Shown: piece by piece, positions 8,514 through 16,930 of the stretch
Layout of the letters: each line of letters opens with the position of its first letter
How positions within the stretch are numbered: position 1 is the stretch's first letter
DNA from: JADJSS01 sp046329815
Lineage (GTDB): Bacteria; Bacteroidota; Bacteroidia; Chitinophagales; JADIYW01
Length of the DNA: 64,000 bases
Direction: 5' to 3'
Assembly (NCBI GenBank): GCA_046329815.1
Contig: JAXLTY010000001.1
Span: 248,001 to 312,000, forward strand
The notes under the pieces: generated by a model
The model's input: the letters and a program-made list of their open reading frames with translations, nothing else
Database searches by the model: none
Told to the model about the DNA's origin: nothing
Made by a program: the position numbers and the translations under genes

Positions 8514-9680
8514 ATGAAAAAACTATACTTCTCATTATTTATTGCTATTTTATTTCAAACTGTATTTTCTTTCGCAGGATTTATCGATGGCTCTTATAAA
8601 TACAAAGGTCAAACCAGAAAATATTCCATCTATGTACCAAATATTTACTATACACAAAACAAAAAAGTACCACTATTATTAGGTTTACACGGCTACGGTG
8701 ATGAGGTTGCCAATTTCAAAAACATTTGTTTAACAGGTATTGCTGATACAGCAAATTATATTTGTGTGTATGCTGAAGGTTTACCGTTCTTTGGAGCAAA
8801 CGCATGGAATTCAGGTGCTGGTGTTGGTATTATCAACGTAAATAGTACGATTGATGATGTTGGTTTTTTGAATGGATTGGTTGATACAGTAATAAAAAAA
8901 TACATGATTGATACCAACCGAATGTATGTATTTGGCTTTTCTTTTGGCGGTTTTATGACAGACAGATTAGCGACACAAAATTCAACACGCTTTGCGGCGG
9001 CGGCTAATGTTTCAGGTTTGCATGGCAATTTTTTAGCTGGCTTGGTTCCAACAAAAGGAATGCCTTATCTAAAGTTTCATGGAACAAATGATGCAACTAT
9101 TAAGTATGATGGAACGCAAACAGTTGGTTTGTTTCCGGGTTTTGGCTTGAGTGCAGAAAAAACCGTAAAATTTTGGGTAACTCAAAACCGTTGCGATACT
9201 ATACCTATAATTGATACGATGCCGAATTTGGCAAATGATGGTTTAATATTTGTGCGTTACACTTATAAAAATGGAAGAGACAAAAGCGATGTAGTTTTTT
9301 ATAAAGTAATTAACGGCGAACATAGATGGTATGGCACACCAACGAATGATATTTCTTATTGTCAAACGATCTGGAAGTTTTTCAGTCAGTATTCAAAGTC
9401 ATCTTCTGTTATTTCATCTGTAAGAAACACCAGTATTACTGAGCATTTTAGTATTTATCCAAATCCAACGAATGGAAGTTTTACAGTTGATTTATCTTCA
9501 TTGAATCAACAAGCAAAGACAATTCAAATCTATGCAGTTACCGGTAATTTAGTTTATATACAAAACATTCAACATGAACAGCAACTATTTATTGATGCAT
9601 CATTATCAAAAGGTATGTACCTTGTTCAATTAATTAATAATGAAGGAATTCTAGCGACTGAAAAAATTATAATCCAATAA
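8514..9680 (+). CDS. Secreted esterase of the PHB-depolymerase/LpqC family with T9SS sorting domain
   Basis: A 388-residue exported alpha/beta hydrolase. Signal peptide at residues 1-21; hydrolase domain about 25-300 with LLLGLHGYGDE (oxyanion region), the nucleophile elbow GFSFGG with Ser143, an acidic residue in FHGTNDAT and a His in NGEHRWYG. This order is typical of the feruloyl-esterase/polyhydroxybutyrate-depolymerase family. The last 75 residues (FSIYPNPTNGSFTVDL to KGMYLVQLINNEG) are a type A T9SS sorting domain, so the product should be secreted across the outer membrane and anchored. The next gene, 12 bases downstream, encodes a longer paralogue. Substrate is uncertain: feruloyl or acetyl esters and polyesters are all possible. 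Confidence 0.88.
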   Translation: MKKLYFSLFIAILFQTVFSFAGFIDGSYKYKGQTRKYSIYVPNIYYTQNKKVPLLLGLHGYGDEVANFKNICLTGIADTANYICVYAEGLPFFGANAWNSGAGVGIINVNSTIDDVGFLNGLVDTVIKKYMIDTNRMYVFGFSFGGFMTDRLATQNSTRFAAAANVSGLHGNFLAGLVPTKGMPYLKFHGTNDATIKYDGTQTVGLFPGFGLSAEKTVKFWVTQNRCDTIPIIDTMPNLANDGLIFVRYTYKNGRDKSDVVFYKVINGEHRWYGTPTNDISYCQTIWKFFSQYSKSSSVISSVRNTSITEHFSIYPNPTNGSFTVDLSSLNQQAKTIQIYAVTGNLVYIQNIQHEQQLFIDASLSKGMYLVQLINNEGILATEKIIIQ

Positions 9681-9692
9681 TATAAATACTTC

Positions 9693-11762
9693 ATGAGAAA
9701 CAAACTTTATGTACTCTTATTATTTTCATTCATTGCAACAAGCAATTTATTAGCAGGAAGTTTTATCAATAAAACAATGGTATATGGCGGATCAACACGT
9801 AAATATGTAATTTATGTACCAACGATTTATGTCACGCAAAATATCAAAGTTCCTTTGCTAGTCGGCTTACACGGCAATGGTGATAATGCTGCCAACTTCA
9901 GTCAAATATGTATGTCAGCCATTGCAGATACTGCTAATTATATTACAGTATATCCTGAAGCACTGCCTGATCCTTTACTAACGACTAATGCATGGCATTC
10001 CGGCGCAGGAGCTTTAGGTGTGGAAGTAAACAGTGCAGTTGATGATGTCGGATTTATTAATACCGTAATGGATTCCGTAATTAAAGCATACAAAATCGAT
10101 ACCAACAGAATGTATGTTTTTGGTTTTTCTTTTGGTGGTTTTATGACGAATAAAATGGCAGCTTCCAATGCACAGCGTTTTTCAGCAGCAGCTTGTGTTT
10201 CCGGTTTACGCGGCAATTACAACACTTCTATTCCTTCTGTACCTGTACCTTATTTACATTTTCATGGTACTGCAGATCCAACAATTACTTATACTGCCAC
10301 AGGCAGTCCATTTCCATATTTGGGTTTAACTGCAGAAAATACAGTGCAATTTTGGGTGACACAAGATGGCTGCAATACCACACCTGTCATTGACACCATA
10401 CCTGATTTAGCCAATGATGGTTTACGATTTATTCGATACACATACAATCATCCAACTAATACCAATAAGGTTATACTTTATAAAGTTGTTAATGGTGTAC
10501 ACACTTGGTATTACAGACCAAGCAATGATATTGACTATTGCAATACTATATGGGAATTTTTCAGAAGATACTCTAAAACGCCATCAACAACACCAACTCC
10601 AACAGCATCATTTACGACAAGTGATACAACAGTTTGCATAGGCAATACATTAACATTCACCAGCACATCAACAGCATCTTCTGGTTCATTAGATTCCATA
10701 CGCTGGACAATTTTAGGCGGCACACCATCTACAGGAACTGCAACAGCAATTACAGCAACTTTTAATACTGTTGGCACGTATATTATCACATTAAAAGCAT
10801 ATAAAAGCGGAAATGTTAGCACTGCAACAAAATCTATAAGAGTAAAATCATTGCCTATTGTAAATGTTACTTCGCCTAGTATTTGCAGTGGACAAACTGC
10901 ACAACCTTTAGCAAGTGGCGCAACAACCTACACATGGACTGGCGGCTTATCATCTGTTGCAAATCCGACAACACCTGCATTAACCAGCAATCAAACATAT
11001 ACGGTTACAGGAACTACAAATGGTTGCACGGCAACGGCTGTTTCTACAGTTACAGTAAAAGCATTACCAATTGTAAATGTTACTTCGCCTAGTATTTGCA
11101 GTGGACAAACTGCACAACCTTTAGCAAGCGGTGCAACAACCTACACATGGACTGGCGGCTTATCATCTGTTGCAAATCCGACAACACCTGCATTAACCAG
11201 CAATCAATCTTATACGGTTACAGGAACTACGAATGGTTGCACGGCAACAGCAACATCAACTGTTACGGTAAAACCATTGCCGACAACACCAACTATTACA
11301 CAAAGAAATGATACATTGACATGCAGTGTTGCAGGAACATCTTATAACTGGTATAGAAATGGTGCGTTTTTAATTAATACATCAACGCAAAAATTAAAGA
11401 TCACTCAAACCGGTGTTTATACGGTTGAAGTGATTGGTGCGAACTCATGTACTTCTGCTCGTTCTGCTAATTTCAGCGCAACAATAACTGCTGTTAATAA
11501 CAATAAATTGATTGTTGAATATTCGATAGTTCCAAATCCCAATAATGGTGCGTTTGAACTAAGAATGACAAGCAAAGAAAATAAGCAATACCAATTGAAA
11601 ATGTTTAATATAAATGGTCAGCTATTGGTTGATGAAGAAATAGATTTGAAAGTTGGATATAATGTCAAACAATTTAATATCAGCAGAATTGAAAAAGGTA
11701 TTTATTTCTTGAGTATTATTGGTGATGAAGGTGTTTCAACACAATCGATCTTAGTTCAATAG
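9693..11762 (+). CDS. Secreted esterase paralogue with PKD and tandem Ig-like repeats and T9SS sorting domain
   Basis: A 689-residue multidomain secreted protein. Signal peptide 1-21; an LpqC/PHB-depolymerase-type hydrolase domain about 25-295 with Ser146 in GFSFGG and His in NGVHTWYY; a PKD domain about 300-385 (ASFTTSDTTVCIGNTLTF); two nearly identical 71-residue repeats (387-457 and 458-528, each starting LPIVNVTSPSICSG); another Ig-like module (529-610); and a type A T9SS sorting domain at the end (VPNPNNGAFELRM). The catalytic part is a paralogue of the preceding gene, and the two probably form one operon (12-base gap). The extra domains may bind polysaccharide or extend the enzyme from the cell surface. 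The two repeats derive from a recent 213-bp duplication. Confidence 0.88.
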   Translation: MRNKLYVLLLFSFIATSNLLAGSFINKTMVYGGSTRKYVIYVPTIYVTQNIKVPLLVGLHGNGDNAANFSQICMSAIADTANYITVYPEALPDPLLTTNAWHSGAGALGVEVNSAVDDVGFINTVMDSVIKAYKIDTNRMYVFGFSFGGFMTNKMAASNAQRFSAAACVSGLRGNYNTSIPSVPVPYLHFHGTADPTITYTATGSPFPYLGLTAENTVQFWVTQDGCNTTPVIDTIPDLANDGLRFIRYTYNHPTNTNKVILYKVVNGVHTWYYRPSNDIDYCNTIWEFFRRYSKTPSTTPTPTASFTTSDTTVCIGNTLTFTSTSTASSGSLDSIRWTILGGTPSTGTATAITATFNTVGTYIITLKAYKSGNVSTATKSIRVKSLPIVNVTSPSICSGQTAQPLASGATTYTWTGGLSSVANPTTPALTSNQTYTVTGTTNGCTATAVSTVTVKALPIVNVTSPSICSGQTAQPLASGATTYTWTGGLSSVANPTTPALTSNQSYTVTGTTNGCTATATSTVTVKPLPTTPTITQRNDTLTCSVAGTSYNWYRNGAFLINTSTQKLKITQTGVYTVEVIGANSCTSARSANFSATITAVNNNKLIVEYSIVPNPNNGAFELRMTSKENKQYQLKMFNINGQLLVDEEIDLKVGYNVKQFNISRIEKGIYFLSIIGDEGVSTQSILVQ
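10851..11276 (+). repeat. 213-bp tandem duplication inside the esterase gene
   Basis: Two head-to-tail copies, 10851-11063 and 11064-11276, in frame. They are almost identical over long runs and differ at a small number of mostly silent positions, with more changes in the last 25 bases. Each copy encodes one Ig-like unit with two Cys residues (SICSG and TNGCTA). Confidence 0.95.
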
Positions 11763-11778
11763 AATTATAAACTATAAA

Positions 11779-11809
11779 AATGCCTCTATTTTTTTGAGAC
11801 ATTTTTTTT
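11779..11809 (+). terminator. Probable terminator after the esterase pair
   Basis: An imperfect hairpin, AATGCCTC (11779-11786) with GAGACATT (11796-11803), one mismatch, runs into eight T residues. It is weaker than the other terminators of the window. Confidence 0.5.
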
Positions 11810-11828
11810 GTAATATTTTGTATAAATA

Positions 11829-11862
11829 AAACTCCGAGATTTCTCTGTGCAACTCTGTGATA
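11829..11862. repeat. Single end of the CTCTGTG intergenic repeat
   Basis: The segment TTTCTCTGTGCAACTCTGTG at 11840-11859 is identical to the right end of the 56045-56253 element, and is likewise preceded by an ACTC(C/T)G block. It lies in the short gap between two convergent genes. Only one arm is present here. Confidence 0.6.
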
Positions 11863-11867
11863 ACTTT

Positions 11868-12689
11868 TTATACAAAGCGTAAATGAAACAACTGTGTCAT
11901 ATCAAATAGTTTATTAAATCGCATGGCAACTTTTGTAGAAATGCGTTGATTCGATTTTGGAATAGCTTCAAAGAATTTTATCGTTCGGACAATTTCGATA
12001 TGTTCGCTCCACGTTGTAATCACTTTTGGATCAAGAATTGCCCATTCCAAATGTGCTTCTTTCATGCCTGCACGTTTGATACGCATATCGACAAAGAATT
12101 TTCCAAACTGAGAAATCACGTCAAACATAATTTCTGCGCCTTTTAATTTTGGTGCAATCGTTGACAAAAATGTTTTTACATCTTCTTCTTTAAAATACGG
12201 CAACACGCCAGGAATTGTGATAAACAAGCCATTTGAAATATCACCAATATCATCAATCCAAGAATAATCCAGCATCGATTTTGCAATATAGGTAACGCGT
12301 TCATTTGGTTCAGGCAGCAATTGTTTTCTGAGTGCAATAGAATCCGGCAAATCCAAATCGTACCAAAGTGCTTTTCCATTATCGCAGCGGTAATATGTGG
12401 TATCTAAACCAGAACCTATGTCCAGTATTTTTCCGTTCGGATGTTTTTGAAGAAACTCGCGAATAGCTTCATCCATTTTATACGCACGATAGCACAATCC
12501 ATGAACACCTATTTCTGTAATGTTGCGCAATAATTTTTTTCGGTCAACATCCAACTGATTGAATAATTCGACGGCTTTGGTATCGTTTAATAACGGTTTT
12601 TTGTATTCTGTTTCTTTAGCGCGCGAAACCAGTGGCAACAGTAATGTTTCCTGCACGCGACCGAGATTTATTTTTATTTTTTTAGACAT
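11868..12689 (-). CDS. SAM-dependent methyltransferase, leucine carboxyl methyltransferase (Ppm1/TcmP) family
   Basis: A 273-residue class I methyltransferase. The segment KILDIGSGLDTTYYRCDNG followed by LWYDLDLPDSIALRKQLL is the signature of the Ppm1/LCMT/TcmP family: a GxGxDT SAM loop and the acidic D-L-D-L-P ribose-binding strand. The family O-methylates carboxyl or hydroxyl groups on proteins or polyketides; the substrate here cannot be read. I place the start at the ATG (12687-12689); a TTG four codons upstream overlaps the TGA of the previous gene, so either way the gene is translationally tight with the penicillin-acylase gene and probably shares its transcript. Confidence 0.85.
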   Translation of the reverse strand: MSKKIKINLGRVQETLLLPLVSRAKETEYKKPLLNDTKAVELFNQLDVDRKKLLRNITEIGVHGLCYRAYKMDEAIREFLQKHPNGKILDIGSGLDTTYYRCDNGKALWYDLDLPDSIALRKQLLPEPNERVTYIAKSMLDYSWIDDIGDISNGLFITIPGVLPYFKEEDVKTFLSTIAPKLKGAEIMFDVISQFGKFFVDMRIKRAGMKEAHLEWAILDPKVITTWSEHIEIVRTIKFFEAIPKSNQRISTKVAMRFNKLFDMTQLFHLRFV

Positions 12690-12697
12690 GCTATTTA

Positions 12698-14779
12698 TCA
12701 ATTTGGACTGTAAACACGTTCTTTATTACGCATGATTTCATCGTAGTTCATGCTCATTTTTTTGCATTTTTGTGCAACAAACAATTCCATTTGATCATCG
12801 TAGTGTTTATTGCCTTCTATATTACTGGTGCCGTATGGCGACACACTTTCGATAATTGGTCCTGTTTTCGTAAACTGTACTAATTCAATATAGGTTTCAC
12901 CGGCTTCCGCTTTAAACATTCCGTTTTTATATTCTTTGCACATCATCGCCGCATTAACATCAGGAACGCCGCCAATTGGCAATTCTTTTTTGCCTCGAAC
13001 CAACTTTTGTAGATCGCCTAACGGAATATCAATTCTTCCGAAATCTTTTTTCAAATGCGCTTGTGCATCTTCTACGCATTGTACCAAAAACCATTCTTTT
13101 ACTTTTGTTTTTACAGCAGGAAAATGACCTTCGTCAATCAATTTTTCAATCACTTCATGAATCACTAAAGCCACTAAAGCAGCTTGCTTGTTATTTACGT
13201 CACAGCTTCTGTTCCAAGTTTTCATGAATTCTATACTTTCTTTTATCTGCGGATATTTTGTAGCATCCAAATGCAAAATATCTTCAATGTTTTCCATCGC
13301 ATAATTGTATGCAGGATTCATAAACGTTTGATCGTATTTTATTTTCTTAAAATCTTCGTATGACAGTTTACCACTGTTTGCAAATAAATAAGAAGTTCTT
13401 AAAGCACGATTATCATTATAAGCGAAATAATCATTCTTTAACGGATGTGTATTTCTGATTACGTTATCTTCTTTTGCGGTACAATTAAATGGTGTATTGT
13501 TATTGTTAAACACATAACCACATGATGGATTAATCACTTTCAGCAAAGTATCGTAAACATAGTAATCATTGGCTTTCCAGAGCGTTGCTGATGTATCGCC
13601 GGGCAGCACATGCCACCAATCGTAGTTTTTATTTCTGCGCGGAAAATGTCCGTTATCCAAGTACATGATATTATTGTCTTTATCAGCGTAAACAATATTT
13701 AGACCAGGTAATGCCATTTCTTTTAATGCGGTTTGAAATTCCTCTAAATTGTTGGCTTTGTTCATGTGGTACCATTGTTCAGCGCCGCGAATATCAAATG
13801 CAGCCACAAAACGAACCGCATAATAATTTCCGTCTTTCTCTAATGTTGGGCCGTAAACACTTTTGTAAAATTTCTTAGTCACCGGAATTTTTATGAACCA
13901 AAATAATTTGACCCACATTCTCACTTTTTTTTCTTCCAGCTTCAGCCATTTTCCATCAAAATAATACGTTCGTTTTTCAGTCGGATGCATGCGCAATTTA
14001 TACACATCATCATGATCCGCAAAACTTACAGTATGTGCCCAACCTAAGTTCTGATTGACACCATGAAAAATAGTTACACCACCCGGAAACGTACCACCTA
14101 ACATATCCCAACCTTCATCAGAATGTACATGTGCTTCATACCATGAATACGGGCCTTCCAACGGCTGATGTGAATTAATACCTAAATAAGTATTACCGTC
14201 TTTTGTTTTATTAGCATTCACCGCAAAGCCGTTGCTGCCTTTTGGTGCAGTTAGTGTTGAATTTTCAATACTGCCATTCGATATTTTCATAACAGCAAAA
14301 GGAACGTTTGTCATGAGCGCTAAACCCAATGTATAGCCGGCAATTACATCTTTCTCGGTTACCGGAAACACATCTTTGATCCATACTTTATCCGGATTCT
14401 GTTTGGCAAATTTATTGCATGCCAATACATACGCACTGAGCATATTTTTAAACTTTGGTGAAAAGCTTTGGTCGTATAATTTATCGACACTTTCTTTAGC
14501 GCCAACAAACGCCGCTAAAAAATCCATGATAGCGCCGTCTTTACCTTTTACTTCCGCTAAACGACCACGAATCGTAAGAAAATTTTCCTGCATGGATTTG
14601 AAGTCATCTTCTGCAGTTGCCCAAGCCAAACCATATGCTACTTCTTCATCTGTTTTTGCATAAATATGCGGCACACCATACTTATCGCGAATTATTTGTA
14701 TGTTTTTTGGGTTGATTTCAATAGAGAAAGTGATGGTGAAAGTGATGGTGAAAGTGATGAATAAAATTAGTTTTTGCAT
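12698..14779 (-). CDS. Penicillin acylase family (Ntn-hydrolase, S45) protein
   Basis: A 693-residue exported N-terminal-nucleophile hydrolase precursor. Signal peptide 1-19, then the alpha-subunit region (IIRDKYGVPHIYAKTDEEVAYGLAW) typical of penicillin and acyl-homoserine-lactone acylases. The autocatalytic cut should lie before Ser182 in KGSNGFAVNANKT, which would be the new N-terminal nucleophile of the beta subunit. NSHQPLEGP and the downstream HTVSFADHDDVY region fit the active-site pocket. Family members release acyl chains from amides such as AHLs, cyclic lipopeptides or penicillin; the substrate here is unknown. The signal peptide is encoded by a 12-bp tandem repeat (14729-14760), giving TITFTITFTITF. 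The downstream methyltransferase gene overlaps or abuts it. Confidence 0.9.
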   Translation of the reverse strand: MQKLILFITFTITFTITFSIEINPKNIQIIRDKYGVPHIYAKTDEEVAYGLAWATAEDDFKSMQENFLTIRGRLAEVKGKDGAIMDFLAAFVGAKESVDKLYDQSFSPKFKNMLSAYVLACNKFAKQNPDKVWIKDVFPVTEKDVIAGYTLGLALMTNVPFAVMKISNGSIENSTLTAPKGSNGFAVNANKTKDGNTYLGINSHQPLEGPYSWYEAHVHSDEGWDMLGGTFPGGVTIFHGVNQNLGWAHTVSFADHDDVYKLRMHPTEKRTYYFDGKWLKLEEKKVRMWVKLFWFIKIPVTKKFYKSVYGPTLEKDGNYYAVRFVAAFDIRGAEQWYHMNKANNLEEFQTALKEMALPGLNIVYADKDNNIMYLDNGHFPRRNKNYDWWHVLPGDTSATLWKANDYYVYDTLLKVINPSCGYVFNNNNTPFNCTAKEDNVIRNTHPLKNDYFAYNDNRALRTSYLFANSGKLSYEDFKKIKYDQTFMNPAYNYAMENIEDILHLDATKYPQIKESIEFMKTWNRSCDVNNKQAALVALVIHEVIEKLIDEGHFPAVKTKVKEWFLVQCVEDAQAHLKKDFGRIDIPLGDLQKLVRGKKELPIGGVPDVNAAMMCKEYKNGMFKAEAGETYIELVQFTKTGPIIESVSPYGTSNIEGNKHYDDQMELFVAQKCKKMSMNYDEIMRNKERVYSPN
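14729..14760. repeat. 12-bp tandem repeat encoding the signal-peptide core
   Basis: The unit GTGATGGTGAAA occurs two and a half times inside the penicillin-acylase signal peptide and adds ITFT units to its hydrophobic core. Similar low-complexity tracts (CACTTTCA type) appear at 32126-32160 and 61139-61170. Confidence 0.7.
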
Positions 14780-14835
14780 GGTTTAAAATTAAGCTATTAA
14801 GATAAAGAGAAAAATCAGAAGAATACACTAAAATA

Positions 14836-14930
14836 TTCAGCGATTAACAAGACGGCTTTGAGCTTCAGCGATTATCAGACGACTTTGAGCCGTAGCTATT
14901 ATCAGACGGCTTTGAGCCGTACTGATAATG
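14836..14930. repeat. Three tandem hairpin units (ACGGCT-TTG-AGCCGT type)
   Basis: In the 215-base gap between the penicillin-acylase and proA genes, three 27-28-bp units follow one another (about 14838-14865, 14866-14893 and 14894-14920). Each contains CAGACGGCTTTGAGC or a close variant. The third forms a perfect hairpin ACGGCT-TTG-AGCCGT (14906-14920); the first has lost its right arm. The rest of the gap (14931-14994) holds a fragment resembling the dispersed AGATAGC..GCTATGACG repeat (14950-14976). No gene is visible. Confidence 0.75.
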
Positions 14931-14994
14931 TAATACCAGTCGAGAAGAAGATAGCCACGCTGTGCTCGCTATGACGGCGCTCACTTTGGATTTC

Positions 14995-16242
14995 CTATCG
15001 CGTTTGTCCATTGCCGCGAACGATCCATTTTTCAGTAGTTAATTTTTCTAATGCGAATGGTCCGCGCGCATGCAACTTTTGTGTTGAAATACCAATTTCA
15101 GCGCCTAATCCAAAACAACCACCATCTGTGAATCGTGTAGAAGCATTGGTGTAAACGGCTGCAGCGTCTATTTCATTTAAAAAGCGTTCACATTTTTGTG
15201 CATCGTTAGAAACAATAGCTTCTGAATGTTTAGAAGAATATTTTGCAATATGTTCTAAGGCATCATCTATATTCTCAACTGTTTTTATTGAACATTTTTG
15301 CGATAAATATTCAATACCAAAATTATCGTCTGTTGCTTTTTTTAAATTTGGATAATGATGTTGCTTTAAAATTTCATATGCATCATAATCAGCAAAAACT
15401 TCTACATTAAATTTGGTAAAATCTTGAATTAATTTCGGTAAAAAATCAGTAGCAATTTTTTTATCAATCAAAATAGTATCTAATGCATTGCAAACAGAAG
15501 GACGCTGCGTTTTTGCGTTGACCACTATTTTTACTGCATCATCTAAATTTGCAGAACTTTCAACATAAGTATGACAAACGCCTGCGCCGGTTTCAATAGT
15601 TGGCACTTTAGAATTTTCACGAACAAAATCTATTAATTGCTGTGAGCCGCGTGGAATGATGATGTCAACATATTTTACAGCATGCAATAACTCAGTCACA
15701 AATTTTCTGTCAATTGGTAAAAGCTGCACGACACTGGTGTCTATATTATTTTGTTGCAATGCCTGATGAATGATTTCTACTAAAGCTAAGTTGGTATGCT
15801 CTGCATCACTGCCGCCACGCAAAACAACAGCATTTCCTGCAAATAAACACAAAGCAGCAACATCTATCGTTACATTTGGTCTTGATTCATAAATTACGCC
15901 GACAACACCCATAGGAACAGTGATTTTCTGAATATGCAAACCATTTTCTACGTGTTTATCGGATAAAATTTTATTGGTTGGATCTTCTAATGTTACCACA
16001 TCATGCAAGCTATTCGCTAAATCTTTTATTCGGCTTTCATTCAATAACAATCGATCTTTCTTAGGATTTGAATCATCCATTTTATCCAGATCTTTTTTGT
16101 TTTCCTGAATAATTTTATCCTGGTTTTCCAGCAACAAATCAGCTAATTGCAGTAAAATTTTTACCTTATTTTCTTTCGATAAATTTTTAACCGGAACTGA
16201 TGATTTATGAGTTTGCTGAAGTAAAGGTAAAATGGAATCCAT
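14995..16242 (-). CDS. proA: Gamma-glutamyl phosphate reductase
   Basis: A 415-residue enzyme of normal length for ProA. It reduces gamma-glutamyl phosphate with NADPH to glutamate 5-semialdehyde, the second step of proline synthesis. Seen motifs: GVIYESRPNVTIDVAALCLF, NAVVLRGGSDAEHTN, IPRGSQQLIDFV, VPTIETGAGVCHTYV and the catalytic-Cys segment TQRPSVCNALDTILI. It lies downstream of proB on the same strand, but an ORF6N gene sits between them. The start ATG fits the family N-terminus. Confidence 0.97.
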   Translation of the reverse strand: MDSILPLLQQTHKSSVPVKNLSKENKVKILLQLADLLLENQDKIIQENKKDLDKMDDSNPKKDRLLLNESRIKDLANSLHDVVTLEDPTNKILSDKHVENGLHIQKITVPMGVVGVIYESRPNVTIDVAALCLFAGNAVVLRGGSDAEHTNLALVEIIHQALQQNNIDTSVVQLLPIDRKFVTELLHAVKYVDIIIPRGSQQLIDFVRENSKVPTIETGAGVCHTYVESSANLDDAVKIVVNAKTQRPSVCNALDTILIDKKIATDFLPKLIQDFTKFNVEVFADYDAYEILKQHHYPNLKKATDDNFGIEYLSQKCSIKTVENIDDALEHIAKYSSKHSEAIVSNDAQKCERFLNEIDAAAVYTNASTRFTDGGCFGLGAEIGISTQKLHARGPFALEKLTTEKWIVRGNGQTR

Positions 16243-16326
16243 TCAAATAATTTGTAATTTAAAATTACATGCTTTATCATTGGCATGCAAGTTCTTGGTA
16301 TTAAATTAGAATAAAGGTTTTTAAAA

Positions 16327-16860
16327 TTATACATTTATTTTAAATCCAATTGGTGTTCTTTCTATAGGTGCCTCATCTTGAGTTATTAATTGTTTAATAG
16401 CATCAAAAACAACAGCAAATTGCTCGTCATATTTTTCTTCTAATTTTGAAATTTTATCTGTTAATTCTTTATTTGATTCTAATAATTGACGTAGTTTTAT
16501 AAAAATACGAACTACTTGAATACTTACTTCAATTGCAATTGCGCTATTTACTACGCTTGCCAACATAACAGTTCCATGTTCCGTAAAAACGTAAGGTAAT
16601 TTTCGTTTGCCACCCCAATTTGAGCTAAGTTTATTTACACTTGAAGTCACAATTTGTGACTTCAAGTGTGTAATGTATTCTTTTTCAGTTAGTTGAAACA
16701 TAAAGTCTTTCGGGAACCGATGAATATTACGTTTCACTGCTTGATTCAAAACTTTTGTTTGGATTTGATAAAGTTCTGCTAAATCGCTGTCGAACATTAC
16801 TTTTACACCTCTAATGATATAAATTTTAGAGCCAATTTGTTTTTCTGATATTTCTGACAT
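16327..16860 (-). CDS. ORF6N domain DNA-binding protein
   Basis: A 177-residue protein with an N-terminal ORF6N domain (IYIIRGVKVMFDSDLAELYQ, then LNQAVKRNIHRFPKDFMFQL, KLPYVFTEHGTVMLASVV), known from phage antirepressor-like and DNA-binding proteins, followed by a coiled-coil (LRQLLESNKELTDKISKLEEKYDEQF) and a short tail. I choose the ATG at 16858-16860; a TTG 13 codons upstream lies inside a block that is conserved upstream of the second ORF6N locus and is therefore likely regulatory. A 33-bp near-perfect palindrome is embedded in the coding region (16637-16669). The gene splits the proB-proA pair, which points to insertion. A paralogue is at 43073-43669. Confidence 0.88.
   Translation of the reverse strand: MSEISEKQIGSKIYIIRGVKVMFDSDLAELYQIQTKVLNQAVKRNIHRFPKDFMFQLTEKEYITHLKSQIVTSSVNKLSSNWGGKRKLPYVFTEHGTVMLASVVNSAIAIEVSIQVVRIFIKLRQLLESNKELTDKISKLEEKYDEQFAVVFDAIKQLITQDEAPIERTPIGFKINV
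16637..16669. repeat. In-frame palindrome inside the ORF6N gene
   Basis: Perfect 16-bp arms, ACACTTGAAGTCACAA (16637-16652) and TTGTGACTTCAAGTGT (16654-16669), with one central base. The minus-strand frame reads HLKSQIVTSS. Related palindromes are at 43400-43428, 43439-43473 and 43697-43723. Confidence 0.9.
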
Positions 16861-16872
16861 AAATAACTTGTT

Positions 16873-16915
16873 TGCTATATAGATACACAAACTGGTCAAA
16901 TTCCATAAAATTTTT
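16873..16915 (-). promoter_or_regulatory. Conserved block upstream of the ORF6N gene
   Basis: On the minus strand TTTATGGAATTTGAC, a 9-10 base spacer, then TGTATCTA and ATAGCA. The same arrangement occurs upstream of the ssb-ORF6N unit (44185-44226), while the surrounding DNA differs. It is probably a promoter or operator region shared by ORF6N loci. The exact -33/-7 elements are not clear. Confidence 0.55.
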
Positions 16916-16930
16916 GAAATTTATTTTTTT

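Noticed and set aside
14836..14930. Phage or integron attachment site
   Set aside because: The units are short hairpins without integrase or cassette genes; REP-like repeats explain them better.
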